Position numbers and translations under genes: made by a program. This document shows positions 42,968 to 52,400 of a DNA stretch of 64,000 nucleotides, piece after piece. This stretch comes from Salinicola avicenniae. GTDB lineage: Bacteria > Pseudomonadota > Gammaproteobacteria > Pseudomonadales > Halomonadaceae. Where the stretch lies: positions 552,879-616,878 of the forward strand of contig NZ_JAKQZC010000003.1 of assembly GCF_023736115.1 (NCBI RefSeq), in the 5' to 3' direction. Every line of letters begins with the position of its first letter. The stretch's first letter is position 1. The notes beneath the pieces were generated by a model, which made no database searches, was not told where the DNA came from, and saw only the letters and a program-made list of their open reading frames with translations.

Positions 42968-43504
42968 TCAGCTTCCGGCGTTTTCTTCGGCGCCCGGGTA
43001 GCCGATATCGGTGACAATATAGTGGGTTTCACCACCGGGCGCGGCGACCACGGCATCATCGTCCAGCGCCTTGCCCAGCAGGGCGCGCGCCAACGGCGCG
43101 TCGACGCTGATCCAATGGCGGCTGGTGTCGGTTTCGTCGTGGCCGACGATGCGAATATGCAGTTCCTCGCCGTCATCGTCCTCGAGCGTTACGTAGGCGC
43201 CGAAGTAGATCTTGCCGGTGTCCGCCGGCAGGCGGTCGACCACCTGCAGTTCATCCAGCCGCTTGCGCAGGTAGCGGATGCGCGCAATCACGCGATTGAG
43301 CTCTTTCTTGTTGTAGGTGTAGTCGGCGTTCTCACTGCGGTCGCCCAGGGCGGCGGCCTCGCCTACCTTGGCCGAGAGCTGCGGCCGCTTGACCCGGGAA
43401 AGGTGGTCGTGAATGCCTTCCAGTCGTGCATAGCCCTGTGGCGTGATCAGGTTGCTCTTCTTCTCCTGGCGGGGATCCTTCTTGGGATCGCGCCAGCGTG
43501 TCAT
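42968..43504 (-). CDS. greB: Transcription elongation factor GreB
   Basis: A 178-residue factor that rescues backtracked RNA polymerase by stimulating transcript cleavage through the secondary channel. The coiled-coil tip with the acidic pair appears in LGDRSENADYTYNKKEL; the C-terminal FKBP-like domain includes KIYFGAYVTLEDDDGEE and PLARALLGK. About 15 extra basic residues precede the usual start. ATG 43504 is chosen; ATG 43519 would add five residues. Confidence 0.93.
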   Translation of the reverse strand: MTRWRDPKKDPRQEKKSNLITPQGYARLEGIHDHLSRVKRPQLSAKVGEAAALGDRSENADYTYNKKELNRVIARIRYLRKRLDELQVVDRLPADTGKIYFGAYVTLEDDDGEELHIRIVGHDETDTSRHWISVDAPLARALLGKALDDDAVVAAPGGETHYIVTDIGYPGAEENAGS

Positions 43505-43670
43505 GTTGCGGCCCTGCATATCGGCCTCCGTTTCGGTCGCTACTGGCGCGCAGCCTAACGCAACCGCCCAGGGCTCGCCACGCGCTTGAGACGCTTACGA
43601 CTAAAACCGGATGGTGGCATTTTCAAACGACCGTTAGATTTTCGCCATGACCTGATAAAGGAGAGCGGCG

Positions 43671-44477
43671 ATGCGAGCGCAATGGCGAACACCGGGCGCG
43701 TCGGGCAGTGAGGTGCATAGGGTCCAAGTGGACAGCTGCGAAGTGGACAGCGACGGCGTGGACAGCGGCGGCGCGACCAGCGTCGAAGTGATGAACCGGT
43801 CCGGCCGCGGCGGGATGTCGACCGGGGCAGGCGCCGTGCGGATCCTGGCGGCGACCGTGTTCACCCTGACGCTGATCGTCGGTGCGGCGGCCGGTGCGCT
43901 GGCGCAGGACAGGGCGCCCGAGTCGACGCTTTTCTCGCTGATGCAGCGCTGGGGCAACGTCGAGTACGAGATGCAGGGAGATGCGCAGACGCGAGCCTTC
44001 GAAGGGCTGGAGCGCGAAGTCGAAACACTCGCCGAGACCTATCCCGATGACCCGCGCGTGCTGACGGCCGAGGGTGTCGTGCTGGCTTCCTACGCGCGTG
44101 TCGAGGGTGGCCTGGGGGCACTGGGGCTGGCCAAGACGGCGCGAGATTCCCTGGAACGGGCGATCTCGCTCGACCCGCAGGGGCAGGATGGCTCGGCCTA
44201 CGTCACGCTGGGGGCACTCTATCAGCGTGCGCCGGGCTGGCCGATCGCCTTCGGCGACGAGGACAAGGCGCGCGAACTGCTGGAGAAAGCCGTGGCGATT
44301 CGTCCGGCCGGCATCGATACCAACTATTACTACGCGCAGTTTCTCGAGGAGCAGGGCGCGCACGGCGAGGCGATGGCCTACGCCGAACGCGCGCTGGCGG
44401 GCGAGGCGAGGGAAGGTCGCGCCTCCGACGAGGCACTGCGCGAGCGCGTACGCGCCTGGATCGACGCCCACCGATGA
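43671..44477 (+). CDS. TPR-like periplasmic protein
   Basis: A 268-residue protein. From residue 49 (MSTGAGAVRILAATVF...) there is a clear Sec signal peptide ending in GALAQ near 78. The mature chain is all-helical with TPR-like repeats (SAYVTLGALYQRAPGWPIAFGDEDKARELLEKAVAI, in part), typical of periplasmic TRAP-associated or DUF-type helical proteins. The best ribosome site (AAAGGAG) points to ATG 43671, which would put 48 residues with VDS-rich repeats ahead of the signal; ATG 43815 would give a normal signal peptide. The true start is open. Function unknown. Confidence 0.7.
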   Translation: MRAQWRTPGASGSEVHRVQVDSCEVDSDGVDSGGATSVEVMNRSGRGGMSTGAGAVRILAATVFTLTLIVGAAAGALAQDRAPESTLFSLMQRWGNVEYEMQGDAQTRAFEGLEREVETLAETYPDDPRVLTAEGVVLASYARVEGGLGALGLAKTARDSLERAISLDPQGQDGSAYVTLGALYQRAPGWPIAFGDEDKARELLEKAVAIRPAGIDTNYYYAQFLEEQGAHGEAMAYAERALAGEAREGRASDEALRERVRAWIDAHR

Positions 44478-44495
44478 GCCGCCGCCCGTCGACGG

Positions 44496-44546
44496 CGTGG
44501 CTCAGTAGACGGAGTGGTTCAGTAGACGGAGTGGTTCAGTAGAGGT
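44496..44546. repeat. 17-base tandem repeat, three copies
   Basis: Units at 44496-44512, 44513-44529 and 44530-44546, consensus AGTGGTTCAGTAGACGG. The last copy includes the stop codon of the HlyD-like gene, so this gene's 3' end probably seeded the repeat. Confidence 0.85.
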
Positions 44547-45723
44547 TGGCCTTCAGCAGCGGCTTGAGCAGGTAGTCGAGGACGCTGCGTTCGCCGGTCT
44601 GGATATCCACCTGCGCGACCATGCCCGGAATGATCGGCAGGGTCGCGCCGTTGTGGTTGAGCGAGCCGCTGTCGGTGCGAATGTAGACCTTGTAGTAGGA
44701 CTCCGTGCCGCGCGGCGTCTCCTCCTCGATGGTATCGGCGCTGATCTGCTCGACCGTACCTTTCAGGTCCCCGTAGATGGTGTAGTCGTAGGCCGTGATC
44801 TTGACGCTGGCGGGCATGTCCGGAGCCAGGAAGGCGACATCCTGGGGCTGGATGCGCGCCTCGATCAGCAGCTGATCCTCCAGCGGAATGACCTCCATGA
44901 TCGTTTCGCCGGGCGGTACCACGCCGCCTCGGGTGGTGTAGTTGATCGCGTTGATCCGACCATGCACCGGCGAGCGCAGCTCGGTGCGCTGGTACTGGTC
45001 CTGACGTTGCACCAGCACCTGCTCGAGCGAGGCGAGCTCGCCCTTCTTGTCGGTCAGTTCGGTGTAGGCATCCTGCACGTAGCTGTTCTGGATCTCGGCG
45101 CGCTTGCCGCGCAGCGAGGCAATATCCTGCTGCAGCTGCAGTTGCTCCATCTCGCTGACGGCCTGACGCTGCACCAGCGGCTGAATCAGGTTCAGGCGGC
45201 GGCTCGCCATGTCGATCTCGTGGTCGAGAGACGCCGTCGCCTCGCGCAGTTTCTCGCGGCGGGCACCGAACAGCTCGCGTTCGGACCGGGCCAGCGAGCG
45301 TTCCGGGTCGATGCTCTCGGGAAAGGCGATGCTGTCGCGTTCGAGCACCTCCGCCTGCAGTCGGGCGATGGCCGCGCGCAGCGCCACGACCTGATTCTCG
45401 GTCTCCTGGTAGGCGCTACGGAAGCGGGTACCGCTGAGCCGGACCAGCAGCTCGTCGCGGTCGACGATATCGCCCTCGCGGACCTGTAGCTCGTCGATGA
45501 TGCCGCCCTCCAGGCTCTGGATCGACTGGATGCGGCTGACCGGAATCACGCGACCCTCGCCATGGGTGACCACGGCGATCTCGGCCCAGGCAGACCAGCC
45601 GACGAAGGCCAGCAGGCTCAGGATGACCGCCCAGGTGATTGGACGTGCCAGCGGATGGCGCAGATTGGCGCGCGGATCGCCCAGTTGGCGCTGTAACTCG
45701 TGATCGCTAAGCGTCGTCGCCAT
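44536..45723 (-). CDS. HlyD/LapC-type membrane fusion protein of a type I secretion system
   Basis: A 395-residue periplasmic adaptor that joins the ABC exporter to the outer-membrane channel. One N-terminal membrane helix (about residues 30-48, AVILSLLAFVGWSAWAEIA) is followed by a lipoyl-like half-domain (GRVIPVSRIQSIQSLEGGIIDEL, in part), a long alpha-helical hairpin at about 110-260, and the second lipoyl and beta-barrel part, including RSPVHGRINAINYTTRGGVV. The TGA of the ABC gene touches the ATG of this gene, and it is the last gene of the adhesin export operon. Confidence 0.95.
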   Translation of the reverse strand: MATTLSDHELQRQLGDPRANLRHPLARPITWAVILSLLAFVGWSAWAEIAVVTHGEGRVIPVSRIQSIQSLEGGIIDELQVREGDIVDRDELLVRLSGTRFRSAYQETENQVVALRAAIARLQAEVLERDSIAFPESIDPERSLARSERELFGARREKLREATASLDHEIDMASRRLNLIQPLVQRQAVSEMEQLQLQQDIASLRGKRAEIQNSYVQDAYTELTDKKGELASLEQVLVQRQDQYQRTELRSPVHGRINAINYTTRGGVVPPGETIMEVIPLEDQLLIEARIQPQDVAFLAPDMPASVKITAYDYTIYGDLKGTVEQISADTIEEETPRGTESYYKVYIRTDSGSLNHNGATLPIIPGMVAQVDIQTGERSVLDYLLKPLLKANLY

Positions 45724-47844
45724 TCAGCGTCCCTCCCCGGTGTTGGCGACGCGATTGCCGCGCACGACCTGGTCGACGTTGCCCTGCATGGCCAGCTTGC
45801 CGTCGCGCAGGACGATAGCGTGCTCGGTCAGATCGAGCAGGGGTCGCTTGTGAGTGGAAACCACCAGCGTGCGTCCTGCCATCCACTGTTTGAGAAACGC
45901 GACCGCGCGCTTCTCGTTGGTCTGGTCGAAGGCGGCGGTGGGTTCGTCCAGCAGCACGATCCGCGGGTCCTGCAGTACCAGCCGGGCCAGCCCGATGGCT
46001 TGTCGCTGGCCGCCGGAGACGCTGGCGCCGGAGGCGATCGGCATCTCCAGACCGAGTGGATGGGTGCGCACGAAGCGCCCCAGGCCGACGCCGTCGAGGG
46101 CCTGGAAGATCTCCGCGTCGCTGTAGTGGCCGCCGTCGAGGGTCAGGTTGTCGCGCAGGGTGCCGTAGAACAGGGCGATATCCTGGGGCAGATAGCCGAT
46201 CGCGTGGCGGCGATCGGCGGATTCGATCTGGGCGATATTGACCTCGTCGAGCATGACGCTGCCGCTGCTGGGGTCGATGAAGCCCGACAGCAGCCGCAGC
46301 AGCGTGGATTTGCCGGCACCATTGCCCCCTAGCAACGCGATGCGGGCGCCGGCTTCGATCTCGAGCTCCGGAATCTGCAGGGCGACGGGCCCTTCCTCGC
46401 TGTGGCGCAGGGTGACACCTTCCAGCTGATAGTGGCCCTGCAGGTGTGGCTTGCGCACGCGCTGGCCGCTGCCCTGTTCCGAGGGCGCCTGCATCAGCTC
46501 ATCCAGTCCTTCGACGGCGGCCTTGACGTGCTGCCAGCGGGCCAGCAGGGCACTGGTCTGGGCCATCGGCGCGATCGCCCGCGAGCCGAGGATCGAGCAG
46601 GCAATCAGCGCGCCGATGGTCATCTCGCCGGCGCTGATCTGGTAGACGCCGGCGATGACGATGCCGACGTAGCCCAGCTGCTGCAGCAACGAGGCGGCGT
46701 GCGTGAGCGTGCCGGTGACGGAGCGCAGGCGGATGGAGGCGTTCGACAGCTGCGCCGACAGGGATTCCCACAGCGCCAGGTTGCGCCCCTCGGCGTGAGT
46801 GGCCTTGACCGTCTCCAGCTGGTCCAGCGACTCCAGCAGCACGCCGTTCTTGACCGCGCCCTCGCGCAGGTTTTCCCGCGCCAGTCGGGCCAGATAGCGC
46901 TGCAGCAGCAGTCCGGGAAGGATCATGCCGGTGATGGCCACCACCGGGACAAAGGCGACCGGGCCGCCGATGCAGGCGATCAGCAGCACGAACGGTAGGT
47001 CGCTGATCGCGCCGGCGGTGGCGGAGGTGAAGAACTCGCGTACCGCTTCGAATTCGCGGACCTGGCTGGTGAAGGCGCCGGTCGAGGCGGGGCGCGCCCC
47101 CAGGCGCATGCGCAGCGCCTGCTCGAACAGGCGCGAGGAGAGCTCGAGATCGAGGCGCTTGCCGATCACTTCCAGCAGGTGGGCGCGCAGCCCCTTGAGC
47201 ACGAATTCGAGCAGCACGGCCAGGGCAACGCCACTGGCGAGCACCCACAGGGTGTCGAAGGCGGCGTTGGGTACGACGCGGTCGTAGACCTGCATCGCGA
47301 ACAGCGCGGTGGAGATCGCCAGCAGGTTGGCCGCCAGGGCGGCGACGCCCACTTCGGCATAGGCGGGCAGGCAGGCCTTGAGCGGCCCCTTGAGCCAGTG
47401 CGTCGGCGCTTCGCGGGCGAAGTCGCCGGCGCGTTCGTCGGCGCGCGGCAGCGGTCTGGCGAAGATGGCGGTACCGGCGTAGAGCGCCTCCAGCGTTTCC
47501 CGCGGCATCGTCTCCTCGCCGCCGTCGGCTTCCGGCAGGGCAACACGCGCTTCGGTCGCGTCGAGCGATTCCAGCAACAGAGTGTCGCCCCCTTCGAGCA
47601 GCAGCAGGGCTGGCAGCAGGCGCGGGGAGAGACGGGCGAGCGGGCGTTCGACCACGCGTGCGCTGACTTTGGCGCGGCGCAGCGCGCGTGCGGCCTCGGT
47701 CAGCGGCAGCCGGCCGTTGGCGAGCGGCAGGCCGTCGCCCAGTTCGATGACCGAGGCGGGGCGCTCGAGGCGGCGGCAGAGCAGCACCAGCCCCTCGCGC
47801 AGCGGATCGCCGTAGCGGTCGGCGGTGGCGGCAGAGAGCGTCAT
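45724..47844 (-). CDS. LapB-type type I secretion ABC transporter/permease
   Basis: A 706-residue inner-membrane exporter. Residues 1-140 form a C39-peptidase-like domain without a recognisable catalytic Cys motif, as in LapB, where it binds substrate instead of cleaving it. A six-helix permease domain follows (about 160-440). The ATPase domain has Walker A GGNGAGKST, signature VSGGQRQAIG and Walker B RIVLLDEPTAAFD. It energises one-step export of the giant adhesin. The ATG overlaps the stop of the upstream TolC-like gene (ATGA), which couples translation. Confidence 0.95.
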   Translation of the reverse strand: MTLSAATADRYGDPLREGLVLLCRRLERPASVIELGDGLPLANGRLPLTEAARALRRAKVSARVVERPLARLSPRLLPALLLLEGGDTLLLESLDATEARVALPEADGGEETMPRETLEALYAGTAIFARPLPRADERAGDFAREAPTHWLKGPLKACLPAYAEVGVAALAANLLAISTALFAMQVYDRVVPNAAFDTLWVLASGVALAVLLEFVLKGLRAHLLEVIGKRLDLELSSRLFEQALRMRLGARPASTGAFTSQVREFEAVREFFTSATAGAISDLPFVLLIACIGGPVAFVPVVAITGMILPGLLLQRYLARLARENLREGAVKNGVLLESLDQLETVKATHAEGRNLALWESLSAQLSNASIRLRSVTGTLTHAASLLQQLGYVGIVIAGVYQISAGEMTIGALIACSILGSRAIAPMAQTSALLARWQHVKAAVEGLDELMQAPSEQGSGQRVRKPHLQGHYQLEGVTLRHSEEGPVALQIPELEIEAGARIALLGGNGAGKSTLLRLLSGFIDPSSGSVMLDEVNIAQIESADRRHAIGYLPQDIALFYGTLRDNLTLDGGHYSDAEIFQALDGVGLGRFVRTHPLGLEMPIASGASVSGGQRQAIGLARLVLQDPRIVLLDEPTAAFDQTNEKRAVAFLKQWMAGRTLVVSTHKRPLLDLTEHAIVLRDGKLAMQGNVDQVVRGNRVANTGEGR

Positions 47845-49340
47845 GGTGTCCCTTCTCCCAGGCGGTCGATGATCAACGGACGGATCAGGCCGAGCTGTGA
47901 GGCCGCTCGGTACTGGATACGCTTCTGCTGGCTGTCGAGATCCACCAGCTGCTGTTCGGCGGTAAACGCCTGCTGGCGAATCGTCAGCAGATCGTTGACC
48001 TCTCGCCGCCCGATGGCGAACTGGTCGTCATAGACGTCGCCGACGGCTGTCGCTTCCTCGCGTTGTGTCTCGAGGGCGCTTTCGCGGTCGCGGTAGACCT
48101 CGGCATTCTCGATCAGCGTCAGCAGCGTGCGGCGGATCTCGCGGCGCTGGTCGTCGATACGAAAGCGCGCGGCTTCCAGGCGCTGGCGTGCGGCTTCGGG
48201 GCGCTGAAAGTTGGCCAGCCCCTGTAGCGTATCCATGCGCAGGCGGAAGCCGATCACCGAATCGTTCTCCAGCTCGCCGCCGATCTGGCGCCGCTGCAGC
48301 GAGCCTTCGAGATTGAGCTGGGGCTTGAGCGCGGCGCGGCTCTCTTCGAGCTCCGCCTCGGCCTGCTCGGCGGCGGCCACGGCTTGGCGGTAGCCGGGGG
48401 CACTGACGATCCAGTCGGCTAGCGTATCGCCCCGGGCCAGCTGGTCGGTGAGCCCCGCCGGCATCGGTGTTTCGAGAGCGTCGGCGTTCGCGCCGACCAG
48501 CACGCGAAACTGGGATTCCGCCTCTCGGATGTCGCCGCGGGCGGAGGCGAGATCATCCTGTGCCCGGGCCAGGTCCAGCGCCACGCGGCCGCGCTCGCTG
48601 CTATCGGCGTAGCCGCTGCTGCCGCGGTCGCGGGTGAGGTCTTCCAGGCGTGTCAGATCGTCGACGTAGGTACGCGTCACCGCCAGGCGCCGACGGGCGG
48701 CGAGTACGTCGAGATAGACCTCGACGATATCCAGGGCGGCTTCCTCCTCGGCCACGCCGAGCGCGCGTCGGGTCTCGCGCTGGGCGGCCGTGGCCTGGGC
48801 CACTCGGCTGTCGACGCGCCCCCAGTCGTAGAGCATCTGCCGGGCGGAGACGTCGTAACCGAGATCCTCGAACGGGAACTCCTCCGGCCCGGCGGAGAGA
48901 TCGACCTCCGGGAAATAGCCCCATTCGGCGATATCCACCTCGGTGCCGGCACTCTCGGCGTCGGCGATGGCGGCGCGCACCGCGGGGTGGATCATGAGTC
49001 CGCGACGCACGGCTTCCGCCAGTGAGAGCGGGTCTGCCTCGACGGGCGGTGTCGAGGTGTCATTGTCGAGGTTGTCGGCTCGACTATCGTCGAGGTCGTT
49101 GGCTCGACTATCCGGCGATTGCCAGGCCACCGCCGGTAGCTGGGTGCGCATGGGTGACTCGGCCGATGATGTTGACTCGCTGGCAGGACGCGCCATAAGG
49201 GGACCAGATGGCGTGTGCCGTTCGACCGCTGACCACCAGCCGGAGGTTTCGGTGGCGGCGTTGGCCGCCTCTATCGTCAAGACGAACCCTATCGTCGAGG
49301 CGAACCCTATCGTCGAGGCGAACACCGTAGATGTGCCCAT
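47841..49340 (-). CDS. TolC/LapE-type outer-membrane channel protein
   Basis: A 499-residue outer-membrane efflux protein. The signal peptide from ATG 49340 contains a tandem repeat (FASTIGFASTIGFVL) and ends near AANAATE. About 70 low-complexity residues rich in Ser/Asp/Asn follow (another repeated SRANDLDDSRADNLD segment), then the two OEP domains with long helices (about 150-480). AAGG lies before the ATG; the frame continuing upstream overlaps the adhesin gene's 3' end and is rejected. It lies between the adhesin and the exporter genes, with 121 bases to the adhesin stop. Confidence 0.93.
   Translation of the reverse strand: MGTSTVFASTIGFASTIGFVLTIEAANAATETSGWWSAVERHTPSGPLMARPASESTSSAESPMRTQLPAVAWQSPDSRANDLDDSRADNLDNDTSTPPVEADPLSLAEAVRRGLMIHPAVRAAIADAESAGTEVDIAEWGYFPEVDLSAGPEEFPFEDLGYDVSARQMLYDWGRVDSRVAQATAAQRETRRALGVAEEEAALDIVEVYLDVLAARRRLAVTRTYVDDLTRLEDLTRDRGSSGYADSSERGRVALDLARAQDDLASARGDIREAESQFRVLVGANADALETPMPAGLTDQLARGDTLADWIVSAPGYRQAVAAAEQAEAELEESRAALKPQLNLEGSLQRRQIGGELENDSVIGFRLRMDTLQGLANFQRPEAARQRLEAARFRIDDQRREIRRTLLTLIENAEVYRDRESALETQREEATAVGDVYDDQFAIGRREVNDLLTIRQQAFTAEQQLVDLDSQQKRIQYRAASQLGLIRPLIIDRLGEGTP
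49283..49318. repeat. 18-base tandem repeat inside the signal sequence of the TolC-like gene
   Basis: CGAACCCTATCGTCGAGG occurs twice in tandem with partial copies on both sides. Being 18 bases it preserves the frame and duplicates six hydrophobic residues of the signal peptide. Confidence 0.8.
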
Positions 49341-49461
49341 GAGCGCCTTCCATCCGCTTCGTCTGATGTCGTAAATGGCAGCGATCCTTGTATCGTGGTC
49401 TGCGGTCTCCCTGGCGGCGGCCAATGGCCGCCGCCGTCGATGCTGGCGCGAGTCGGCCGGT

Positions 49462-52400
49462 TCAGGTTTCCACGGCGACCGTGTTCTGCTCGACCTGCAG
49501 CGTCGTGTCGCCGAAGGTGTACTGGTCGTAGACGGTGCCACCGAGCGAGAGGCTGCCGTCCAGCGTGGCGCCCTGAACATTGAGCGTGTCCTGCTCGTCG
49601 CCGGTTACCTGCAGCAAGTTGTCCTCGTCGGTCATGGCGCTGACGTCCTCGGCGCTGAGCGTTGCCGTGCTGTTGCCATCACCGCGGCCCAGGTCGAGCC
49701 GCTCGATGTTGCTGATGGATCCGAGCGCGTCATTGACCAGGTCGAGATCGATGCCGCCGTCGAGCAGCAAGGTATCGAAGCCGTCCCCCCCGTCGATGGC
49801 GGCGAATCCGGTGCCGCTGGTCACCATCAGGTCATCACCGGCGCCACCGTTGAAGGTGTCGGCGCCGTTGCCGTCGATCAGCAGGTCATTGCCGGCGCCG
49901 CCGTTCAGCATGTCGTCGCCGGCCCCGCCGCGCAGCAGGTCGTTGCCGTCACCGCCATTCAGCGTGTCGTTACCGGCGTAGCCGTAGAGGCGTTGGCTGG
50001 CGGTCTCGCTGCTATCGCCAAGCGTATCGTTGGCGGTGGTGCCCTCGATGAGGTTGTCGTTTTCGCCGAGCAGCGTGTTCAGGGCGTCGATATCGGCCAG
50101 GTCACCGAGCGAGTCGGTCGCGCTGCGGCCGTCGCTGTCAGTGGCGGTGATGGTCGTCGCGTCGAGCAGCGCGAGCTGCAGGTTGGCATCGAGCCCGAGC
50201 ACGCCGTCGGTATCGGCAAAGACGATCGTGGCGAGCAGCTCGTTGACCGCGAGGTTATCCATCGTGCCGCCGTCGGCAGCAGTGAGGGTCACACTGGCGG
50301 AAGGCGCCACCAGCCCCAGCAGCCCGGGGTCGCTGTCGAAGGTCAGGCTCAGCCCCAGTTCATCCGCCATTGCCTGGGAGGCCGTGAACTCGAGCGCGGT
50401 GAGGTTGACGCCCAGCAGCGGCCGGTAGGCGATCGTGATCGATTGCAGGTTGCCGTCCGCATCGGCGGCAAAGAAGTCCTGATCGTTGAAGTCGATCAGG
50501 CCGAGCAGGTCGACCCCGGCGATCCCCAGCAGCGAAGCCGAATTGGCCTGGACGACCGGGGCGACATTGTCGGGATTCGGGGGTGGTGTCGGTTCGCCGG
50601 TGCTGTCGAACTCGGCGCTGGTGCCGGCGGTGTCGCCGTCGTTGTCCGAGATGACCGCGTCGACCTCGGTCGAGACGCTGCCGGAAAGGTCCGTATCGGC
50701 GGAGGCGTCGTCGACGATCAGGTTGCCGTTGGTCAACAGGCTTTCGATGATCGCGGTATCCGTCGCTCCGGCGGCGGTCAGGTCGACGCCCGTCAAGGTA
50801 ATGGTCTGGTCGGCCTGGGCCTGCTTGTCAGCCGCGCTGTCGCCGCTGGCGAAGGCGCCGGTGCTGCTGATATAGATCACCGTGGCGCCGGCGAGGAGCG
50901 CGAAATGCAGGTAGTTGCTCAGGTTGCCGGCGTTGCGCCCGATCCGGCCTTCACCCTGCAGCAGGTTGCCGAGATCGAGGATGTCCCCGCCTGACGACAC
51001 GCGGCTGGCGTTGAAGTCGGTGATGGTATCCGCGGCAGGCGACCCCACGCTGCCCTGGTGGCCCTCTTCCCAGCGGAAGACGTCGTTGCCCGTTCCACCA
51101 GTCAAGATGTCGTTGCCGGCCCCACCGATCAGCAGGTCGTTACCGCTGCCCCCATTCAGCGTGTCGTTGCCGGCGCCGCCGCGCAGCAGGTCGTTGCCTT
51201 CTCCGCCGTTCAGCGTGTCATTGCCGCCGTAGCCGTAGAGGCGATCATCGCCTGTGGTGCCGGTGATGGCGTCCTCGCTATCTGTTCCTTCGAGCAGATA
51301 GTCGGGTGCCTCGCTGCTAAGCAATCCCTCGAGCAGGTTCAGGTCGGCCAAGTCGCTGCTGGAGGCCGTGCTTGTCACTCCGCGGGCGTCTTCTGCTTCG
51401 ATGGTCCAAGTACCCAGGAGTGAGAGATCCAAGGTTCCGCCGTTGAAGTAGATCGAGCCGAGAAACTCATTCAGTTTCTGGTTATCTATCGTCCCTCCAT
51501 CTGTGGCGGTGATCGTGATTGACGCCGAGTTGTCCAGGAGTGTTAATCCGTTGTCGTTGTCGAAGGTGATACCCAGGCTCTCGGCTAGGTCCGTCGACGC
51601 GGAGAACATCCCGGCGTCATCGCTGAGTCCAAGCAGGTTAGTCAGCTGACTCAGGCTCAGCGAGACACCAGAGAGGGAGATCGTGACCTGAGTGATGTCG
51701 TTATTCGCATCGGTTGCGCCAAAAGCTTGCTGTTGGCTGAGATCTATGACGCCCAGCGCGTCGGCTCCCACCAACCCCAGTAACGAGCTATCGGTACCCA
51801 GGTTTGCCTCAGGAGCGACCTCTTCCTCCGGATCGAGCAGATTGGCGCCGGAGGCATCGTAGTCGTACTCACCGGTCAGCATATTGACGGTCAGCGTCTC
51901 GCCCTTGACGGTCCGGATCGTCAGGTCCCCGGTGGCGCTGTTGTAATCGCTCTCCTCGAAAGCCACGACCAGTTCGGAGCTGCCCGTCGCCGATACGCTG
52001 TCGGCATCCGGGTCATAGTTGAAGGTGTAGCCATCGATGGTGAGCTGCGAGACATGGCCGCCATCGGCGCCGTAGCTCTCGACGAAGCTGCCGGAAGCCG
52101 TGGCCGCGTCGGTGTCGATCTCGAAGAAGGCGGGCTGCGCGGCAACCGGCACATCATCAGTGAGGTTGATCGTCAGTTCGGCGGTGCTGGCGTTGCCTAG
52201 CCCATCGGTCGCCGTCACATCAAAGCCGAGTGCCAGCAGATCGGCACCGGCCAGCGGATGGTCGAGGGCTTGTGATTGCGTAAAGGTATAGGCACCGGCC
52301 GTGCCGACGGTCAGCGTGGCGACCGTGGTGCCGTTGGCGGTGCCGGTCAGGGTATAGGTGTCGTTGCTGAAGCTGCCGCTCCAGGTGACGCCAACGCCCC

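Noticed and set aside
49375..50994. 539-codon plus-strand open frame under the adhesin 3' end
   Set aside because: Antisense shadow of the RTX region; no ribosome site or recognisable protein.
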